Source: a virus. Taken from it: DNA of 25,748 nt. How positions within the stretch are numbered: the first letter of the stretch is position 1; each line of letters opens with the position of its first letter. Location: positions 1 to 25,748 of IMG/VR virus record IMGVR_UViG_3300028883_000127. The stretch is one strand, 5' to 3'. Shown here in pieces: positions 20,680 to 25,748 of the stretch. The position numbers and the translations under genes were made by a program. Under the pieces are notes generated by a model that worked only from the letters and a program-made list of their open reading frames with translations, ran no database searches and was not told the origin of the DNA.

Positions 20680-21123
20680 ATGAAAAAGGTTGGTATTCCC
20701 CTCGACCTTCGGAGCCTATCCAGCCGCCAGAGCAAGCATCTGGAGCATCCGATGTACGGGGTTCTCTACCCGACCCTCCAGGCCGATGCGGTGGAGTTGG
20801 CAAAGACTGCCGACTACACCATCCTGGACGCCGACTTCGGCAAGTGGATGACCAACGAAGGTGATAACGGTGCTATCGTCTTCACCCTTCCTGCCTACGA
20901 TGCCGACGAGCACGAAGGCAAGGTCATCGGCTTCAAGGCGTTGGCTGCTCAGCAGATCAGCGTCAGCCCCAACTCTGCCAACATGATCTTCCTCGCCGGT
21001 GACGGAGTCGCTAACAAGGACCTGGTGATCGCTGGCACCATCGGCAACTTCGCCGTGATCGCTGGTTACAACGGGGCCTGGCACTGTGTGCAGGCGAATG
21101 GCGTTGTCACCAAGGAAGGGTAG
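20680..21123 (+). CDS. small head protein, decoration- or fibre-like (147 aa)
   Basis: After KRLSS-type start residues (MKKVGIPLDLRSLSSRQSKH), the core KWMTNEGDNGAIVFTLPAYD and FLAGDGVANKDLVIAGTIGN matches a beta-sandwich motif widespread in phage structural proteins between scaffold and capsid. Probably displayed on the head surface. AAGGAGTTTCAC precedes the ATG. The stop is TAG, and the next gene follows after a fresh AGGAGGTGACCC. Confidence 0.7.
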   Translation: MKKVGIPLDLRSLSSRQSKHLEHPMYGVLYPTLQADAVELAKTADYTILDADFGKWMTNEGDNGAIVFTLPAYDADEHEGKVIGFKALAAQQISVSPNSANMIFLAGDGVANKDLVIAGTIGNFAVIAGYNGAWHCVQANGVVTKEG

Positions 21124-21133
21124 GAGGTGACCC

Positions 21134-22072
21134 ATGACTATGATTGATGCTGCCCTGGAGCGCCTCGGACTGCATTTTGTCGGCGACAAGATGCGGTTCT
21201 CTGGCCACATTCAGGCAGACAACATTCTGGGTACTCGGGGCGATGTGTACTATGTACACAGTGGTAGTGGCAGTGATGCTGTCTATTACGGTGGTCGCCC
21301 TGACAAGGCCTTCGCAACCATCGACTACGCCATCGGTAAGTGTACAGCGAACCAAGGCGATGTCATCATCGTGCTTCCAGGACATACGGAGGACATTGCC
21401 TCTGCTACTGAACTGGTGGCTGACGTTGCTGGCATCAGCATCATCGGTGTGGGGTCTGGAGGAGATCGTCCGACCCTCACACTGACTGCGAGTGCGAGCA
21501 CGATCAGCATCACAGCTGCATCTGTTGTCTTCCAGAATTTCATTCTGGTATCGGAGTTTACGAATGGCGTTGCTGCTGGCATCACTGTCGGCGCTGCAGC
21601 CCATGGAGTAAGGCTCCTCGACATCGAGATGCGTGAGACACTGGTTACCCAGGAGTGGTTAATCGGTGTTAGCGTGGCAGCTGGGTGCGACTACGGCATC
21701 ATCGACGGTTTCAACTACTATGGTATTCCTGGTGGTGGTACCACCCAGGTTATCAAGTTCGCTGGAGCTAGCGATTGGTGGGTCGTTAAGAACTTCTTGA
21801 TCTACGTCGACGCGAGTGGCGCAGTGATTGATGCTCTTACGGCCGCCAGCGTTTGGATGACTATCAGCAATGGAGTCATCCACAATCTGGACACCGGTGC
21901 TGGTCTGTCTGTTTCTGTTAAGTCTGACACAACCGGCTTCATGCACGATCTTCGGATCAGCGCACTGAAGGCTGGAGCCGTACCTGCTGGTGCTGCTATG
22001 GCCGTTAGCGAAGTGTATGTCAGTAACGTCATCTTCACGCAGGGCTTCTACCAGCCTGTGCAAGATAGTTAA
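21134..22072 (+). CDS. right-handed beta-helix head-associated protein (312 aa)
   Basis: Contains VYYVHSGSGSDAVYYGGRPD, then KAFATIDYAIGKCTANQGDV and IIVLPGHTEDI (residues about 35-95), the entry motif of phage beta-helix proteins, followed by repeated short strands (VADVAGISIIGVG, LTLTASASTISIT, VVFQNFIL) of a pectate-lyase-like fold. The place just before the capsid gene suggests a head fibre or decoration protein; glycan binding is possible. No catalytic residues can be assigned. ATG 21134 has GGAGGTGACCC before it. Confidence 0.75.
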   Translation: MTMIDAALERLGLHFVGDKMRFSGHIQADNILGTRGDVYYVHSGSGSDAVYYGGRPDKAFATIDYAIGKCTANQGDVIIVLPGHTEDIASATELVADVAGISIIGVGSGGDRPTLTLTASASTISITAASVVFQNFILVSEFTNGVAAGITVGAAAHGVRLLDIEMRETLVTQEWLIGVSVAAGCDYGIIDGFNYYGIPGGGTTQVIKFAGASDWWVVKNFLIYVDASGAVIDALTAASVWMTISNGVIHNLDTGAGLSVSVKSDTTGFMHDLRISALKAGAVPAGAAMAVSEVYVSNVIFTQGFYQPVQDS

Positions 22073-22089
22073 AGAGGAGGCATAGTAAT

Positions 22090-23379
22090 ATGGCTGCTTT
22101 TCTAGGTATGCGCGGTACGGGCGACTGGGGAACCAACGATCGTCCCCAGAACTGGCGTCAGGGAATTCTCTATGAGTACCCGAACGGCAAGGCCCCTCTC
22201 ACCGCTATTCAGTCCATGCTTTCCAGTGAGCCGACTGATGATCCGAAGTTCCACTGGTTCACCAAAGCGCTGCCTACACAGGCTGGCGCGATTACCGACA
22301 TCTACACTGACGTAGCGCTGGCAACTGCCTACTCCAGTGGCGGTGTGGCAGGCGATCTGCTGTATGTGAAGATGGCTGAGGCTCTGAGCGAAGAGATTCG
22401 TGAAGGCCATGAAGTCCTTCTTCGCTACGCCAGTGATCCTGATGTTGACTGTGTTGGCGTGGTCGAGGCATCCGTGCAGAATGGTGCCAGCTCCTATGTT
22501 GTGGTCAAACTCCTGGAGGATGATGACAACAGTGCGAGCTACGATCTGTCCGACGCTGACCGTATCCTGGTGCTCAGTAGCGGTCAGGGTGAAGGTGCTG
22601 CCATCCCGGACGCCATCGCCTACGATCCGACTGAGTACGACAACTACACGCAGATTCACGAGACCTCCCTGGAGATCACGCGTACTGCCCGAAAGACGAA
22701 ACTTCGTACGAAGGAGCAGTACAAGGAATCCAAGCGTGAGGCCCTGGAGCTGCACTCCATCGAAATGGAGAAGCAGAAGTTCTTCGGTATCTATGCCATG
22801 GTCACTGCTGACAACGGCAAGCCGAAGCGTTTCTCTCGCGGTATCGTTCCTGCCATCAAGGAATACGCTGCAAGTAACTCCATCAACTTCCCGACGCTGA
22901 CAGCCTACTCTGGTAAGACCTGGCTCCAGTATGGGGAGGACGCGATCGACACCTATCTGGAACAGGTGTTCCGTCACGGTAACCAAGAGAAGGTGGGCTT
23001 CTGTGGGTCGGGCGCTCTGCTCGGTATCCAGAAACTCGTCAAGAGCCTGGGCTTCTACAACTTCGACGTAAAGACCGTCTCCTACGGCATCCAGGTCGTG
23101 GAGTGGGTCACTCCGTTCGGCGTCTTGTATCTCAAGAGCCATCCGCTCTTCAACTACGAGACCACGAACCGGAACTCCGTCGTGATCGTGGACGCAAGGA
23201 ACCTGAAGGAACGTCCGCTGGATAATACCTTCTTCAAGAAGGACATGAGCTACCGGAAGGGTGGCCGTGCCAGCATCGACGGTCTAAAGGAATCCTACCT
23301 GACCGAGACTGGGGACGAGCACCACATGCTCGATGGGATGATGTATTGGACCGGAGTCGGCCAGGACAACAGCCTCTAA
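22090..23379 (+). CDS. major capsid protein, SU10/DUF5309-like (429 aa)
   Basis: Expected to form the HK97-fold shell. Starts MAAFLGMRGTGDWGTN. Diagnostic for the DUF5309 (SU10-type) family is the stretch QIHETSLEITRTARKTKLRT, then KEQYKESKREALELHSIEME and KQKFFG, followed by FRHGNQEKVGFCGSGALLG and an E-loop/P-domain-like C-terminal half with LNFN-like YLKSHPLFNYE. Position and size fit. AGAGGAGGCATAGTAAT precedes the ATG. A strong hairpin follows the stop. Confidence 0.85.
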   Translation: MAAFLGMRGTGDWGTNDRPQNWRQGILYEYPNGKAPLTAIQSMLSSEPTDDPKFHWFTKALPTQAGAITDIYTDVALATAYSSGGVAGDLLYVKMAEALSEEIREGHEVLLRYASDPDVDCVGVVEASVQNGASSYVVVKLLEDDDNSASYDLSDADRILVLSSGQGEGAAIPDAIAYDPTEYDNYTQIHETSLEITRTARKTKLRTKEQYKESKREALELHSIEMEKQKFFGIYAMVTADNGKPKRFSRGIVPAIKEYAASNSINFPTLTAYSGKTWLQYGEDAIDTYLEQVFRHGNQEKVGFCGSGALLGIQKLVKSLGFYNFDVKTVSYGIQVVEWVTPFGVLYLKSHPLFNYETTNRNSVVIVDARNLKERPLDNTFFKKDMSYRKGGRASIDGLKESYLTETGDEHHMLDGMMYWTGVGQDNSL

Positions 23380-23398
23380 GCCCCGTAACTGACCAATG

Positions 23399-23422
23399 GG
23401 AGCAGGCCTTCGGGTCTGCTCC
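23399..23422 (+). terminator. hairpin after the capsid gene (terminator or mRNA stabiliser)
   Basis: GGAGCAGGCC-TTCG-GGTCTGCTCC: a 10-bp stem with a UUCG tetraloop, 20 bases after the capsid stop. No T-run follows directly; the palindrome copy 7 starts within its last two bases. It may slow transcription or protect the capsid mRNA. Confidence 0.6.
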
Positions 23423-23445
23423 TTCGGTCAAATTTTAACCGAAGG
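23421..23445. repeat. dispersed palindrome, copy 7
   Basis: CCTTCGGTCAAA and TTTAACCGAAGG around the centre. The right arm includes AAGGA, the ribosome site of the gene at 23454 (GTG start). It is stacked directly on the UUCG hairpin. Confidence 0.85.
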
Positions 23446-23453
23446 AATTTGCT

Positions 23454-24518
23454 GTGAATCTAACCGACATTAGAGCCTGGGTTATTAAGCTCAGTGGGCG
23501 TGTTGATCTGGGTGCGCTAGATGGCAGCACTGACAACGGTGTTAATGATCTGATTGCCTTTGGGCAGCGGATGCTAGACAGGATGCAACCGACACCTGGT
23601 AGCAAGCGTCGCCTAGTCGCTGATTTAGCGTCTGGGGAGTATAAGGTTTCAATCGAGTCTGCAAGGGCCGTAGAAGAGGTTTGGATAGCCGACAGTAGTG
23701 GGAACCGCTGGGAGCTGGAGCCTAAGGACCTTTCGTGGATTCGTAGTCAGTATGCAACGAGCTGGGATCAGGTGGATTCTGGCCCTCCGTTGTACTACGC
23801 GGCGAATGTGCAAACGCTTGCACCTACACAGCAGGGCTTCTTGTCTGATGCGCTAACCGGAATGGAAGATGTTGGAGGCGTCGTGTTCGGCGCTGATGAA
23901 GGCGTTAGGGGCCTGATTGTTGCGCCACCTTCAGATGGATGGCATACAGTAACAGTGTTTGGGAGGTTCTATGAAAGACAGCTCGGAAGCTCTATCGCGG
24001 CAGTTGGCGATCTCACGCTCAGCGGTCTTCCGGTTGCGGATGAGACGTTTGCTATCGACAGCACAACCTTTACCTGGAAAGCAGCAGCTGGCGGTGATAC
24101 GGAGATTACGATCGCAAGCACGGCGCAAGCGTGCATCGACAATGCGGTCACAGTAGTCAATGCGAAGTTGAGTACGTGCGTCGTAGCGCGTGTTCGGGAC
24201 GACATTCTGCGCGTCACCTGGGGCACGCTTGGTACGGCAGGGAACGCCATTACCTTCACAGAGGCAATGACGAATGCGAGTGCCAACGGTAGCGGCACGC
24301 TTGGCGGCACGCAGTTGGGCGCAGAGATCGTGGAGAACTGGTGGAGCGCTGAGGAACCGTTTGCGCTGATCTATGCAGCGCTGTGGGCCATCGAGACAGG
24401 CTACCGGAACACAGAGGGCGCGAAGGACTGGATGAACTCCTTGATGGACGTACTGACTGGCGTGGACAAGGACAATGCGTTTGAGTCTGCGAACGCAGAA
24501 GTGCAGATGAGGGGCTAG
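23454..24518 (+). CDS. head-tail adaptor-like protein with an inserted beta domain (354 aa)
   Basis: The N-terminal part (LTDIRAWVIKLSGRVDLGAL, FGQRMLDRM) and C-terminal part (FALIYAALWAIETGYRNTEG) are helical and match phage adaptor/gatekeeper proteins that follow the capsid gene. Between them, residues about 184-287 (LTLSGLPVADETFAIDSTTF, TWKAAAGG, ITIASTAQACIDNAVTVVNA, GNAITFTEAMTNASANGSG) form a domain that also occurs in phage tail proteins (GxPxAxETFxIxxTxxT pattern). The GTG start has AAGGAATTTGCT before it, and the stop is TAG. Confidence 0.7.
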   Translation: MNLTDIRAWVIKLSGRVDLGALDGSTDNGVNDLIAFGQRMLDRMQPTPGSKRRLVADLASGEYKVSIESARAVEEVWIADSSGNRWELEPKDLSWIRSQYATSWDQVDSGPPLYYAANVQTLAPTQQGFLSDALTGMEDVGGVVFGADEGVRGLIVAPPSDGWHTVTVFGRFYERQLGSSIAAVGDLTLSGLPVADETFAIDSTTFTWKAAAGGDTEITIASTAQACIDNAVTVVNAKLSTCVVARVRDDILRVTWGTLGTAGNAITFTEAMTNASANGSGTLGGTQLGAEIVENWWSAEEPFALIYAALWAIETGYRNTEGAKDWMNSLMDVLTGVDKDNAFESANAEVQMRG

Positions 24519-24519
24519 C

Positions 24520-25748
24520 GTGAAAGCTGAAACCAGACGGTTCAGTCTTGGCGATAAGGGCCTGCGTCCACACGCGAGTGTGCGCAAGGACCAAGGTTGG
24601 GCGGAGAAGGCGTCTGGGTTACGCCTACGTGAGCATGGCCCTGAGTCTTTCAGCGGGATCGACAGTATTATTGATGCTGCTACGCTGTACGACACATACG
24701 ATATTAGCGTCAACACTCCGCACCCGCAGATTATGAAAGGCATAGGCATTCGGTACTTGGTGACGAAGCAGCGCCTGTACAAGATAGACTATAGTGCTGG
24801 CGCATATTCGTTAACGCGTATCTGGACGTATGACTCGCGGGACAGCGAGACAAAGTTGGCTCCGCTGGGTGGTGGTGCTTGGCAGTTCATCGACTTTGAT
24901 CAGACGTGGATGATGGTGAACGGTAGCGCGACGATGTTTAAGGCTAGCAGCCAGGTGGAGTTGCCGATTAGTCGATATGACAGTACGCAGGTCTATGTGG
25001 AGAACAGCGTTAGTATTAACGCAGGTTGCCAGTTTCAGGGTCGTGCTGTTATCGGCGGCTTCAACAATCAGAATTTCTATAACGCGGACTGGCGTGAGTT
25101 CTGGGAGTACTGGTCACAGAAGAACAATCCTGGGATGCAGTTTCAGGTAGGCTTCGACCAGAACTGGGTCATGTGGACTATGGTAGGGGCCGCGGACTTG
25201 CTGTGGTTGTTCTATCCGGAGCTGGCTAACCAAGGTGTGTCCAGTGGCTCTGGCTACGACAGCGACAATCCGATTATCTTTGACATGCTGAAGCGTGGAG
25301 ATAGCGGCTTTGCAGTGATGCCCTTCCAGGGTGCCGTGAAGGATATTCGGCAGATGGGCGGTAAGGTTATGGTCTTCGGTGAGGATGGTTCCGCGGAGTT
25401 GCGGCCATTCGTTGATCCAGCGCCTAGCTTTGGCGTGTGGCCTGCAGATGTGCCAGGCATCGCGAACACTGGCGCGGTGGCAGGTGACAAGAACATGCAG
25501 GCGCTGATGGACCCAGAGGGCAACGTCTGGCTCATCACACCTGAGGAGACGAAGAACCTTGGGTACAAGGAATTCGGCGCAGCGCTGCTTGGAGAGGACG
25601 ACGTAATGGTTTCCTTTAATCCAGTGGAGCGAGAGTTCTACTTTAGCAACGGCTTTGAATCGTTAGTTCTGACTCAGCGAGGCATGACGCAGACTGATCA
25701 GGCTATTATAACGACTATGTATGATAACGGCAAAGTGTATGGAGTAAC
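24520..25748 (+). CDS. tail protein, partial (at least 409 aa)
   Basis: The GTG start lies one base after the adaptor stop, with GAGGGGCTAGC in front, and the frame stays open to the window edge. It reads KAETRRFSLGDKGLRPHASV, then WQFIDFDQTWMMVNGSATMF, VMVFGEDGSAELRPFVDP, NVWLITPEETKNLGYKEF and FNPVEREFYFSNGFESLVL. The repeated short beta motifs suggest a propeller-like tail protein such as a nozzle or tail-tube component. Its place after the adaptor supports this; the specific name is uncertain. The C-terminus is missing. Confidence 0.7.
   Translation, partial: MKAETRRFSLGDKGLRPHASVRKDQGWAEKASGLRLREHGPESFSGIDSIIDAATLYDTYDISVNTPHPQIMKGIGIRYLVTKQRLYKIDYSAGAYSLTRIWTYDSRDSETKLAPLGGGAWQFIDFDQTWMMVNGSATMFKASSQVELPISRYDSTQVYVENSVSINAGCQFQGRAVIGGFNNQNFYNADWREFWEYWSQKNNPGMQFQVGFDQNWVMWTMVGAADLLWLFYPELANQGVSSGSGYDSDNPIIFDMLKRGDSGFAVMPFQGAVKDIRQMGGKVMVFGEDGSAELRPFVDPAPSFGVWPADVPGIANTGAVAGDKNMQALMDPEGNVWLITPEETKNLGYKEFGAALLGEDDVMVSFNPVEREFYFSNGFESLVLTQRGMTQTDQAIITTMYDNGKVYGV

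Noticed and set aside
22102-23142. 346-codon open frame on the minus strand opposite the capsid gene
   Set aside because: It is antisense to a strongly supported capsid gene, with no ribosome site and a composition typical of a shadow frame.
23931-24782. 283-codon open frame on the minus strand
   Set aside because: It is antisense to the adaptor and tail genes, spanning their junction, and rich in Arg/Cys as shadow frames are.

Overview
The window is part of a tailed double-stranded DNA bacteriophage genome. Terminase, portal, scaffold, major capsid and tail genes form one rightward block, and a dense array of very small genes runs leftward. Only protein-level family resemblance is visible, so the host cannot be named. 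AGGAGG-type ribosome sites, promoters with -35/-10 boxes of the sigma-70 kind and an endolysin of the GH108 type fit a Gram-negative host. The scaffold/portal/capsid layout and the capsid resemblance to the SU10 (DUF5309) family lean towards a short-tailed phage; this is inference.

Left arm (about 8-8171, all minus strand): some 25 genes of 44-155 codons, many overlapping by ATGA or TGATG and so translationally coupled. Several are Cys-rich zinc-ribbon-like proteins, a few are membrane proteins, and most have no recognisable family. They look like early or accessory phage genes. Two good minus-strand promoters (7175-7203 and 1476-1504) and two strong terminators (680-713 and 7668-7695) divide the arm into transcription units. 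One gene is interrupted by an in-frame amber codon (3589-3804) and one has an apparent one-base frameshift near its start (6100-6355).

Central divergent region (8172-8873): no convincing gene. It holds about fifteen irregularly spaced copies of TGCAAC(GT) on both strands, a perfect TGTGA-N6-TCACA palindrome and a GC-rich segment with a 14-bp palindrome and a tandem 14-bp duplication. It separates the leftward and rightward blocks and is the best candidate for an origin or a master control region.

Right arm (8874-25748, all plus strand): small-terminase-like HTH protein, GH108 endolysin, a small beta-rich protein, a 1143-residue receptor-binding-type tail protein (seven-repeat beta-propeller, LamG, carbohydrate-binding-like module), several small proteins including candidate holin and spanin proteins, large terminase, portal, a small coupled protein, scaffold (with a dnaX-type A AAA AAG slippery heptamer in frame), a small head protein, a beta-helix protein, major capsid protein, an adaptor with an inserted beta domain, and a tail protein running off the end.

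The most striking unexplained feature is a dispersed 23-27 bp palindrome (arms GCTTCGGTCAA and TTGACCGAAGC around an A/T core). It occurs at seven places plus one split pair, on both arms, mostly at gene junctions just before a start codon. At two sites its right arm carries the Shine-Dalgarno sequence, and at two others it encodes the end of the upstream gene.
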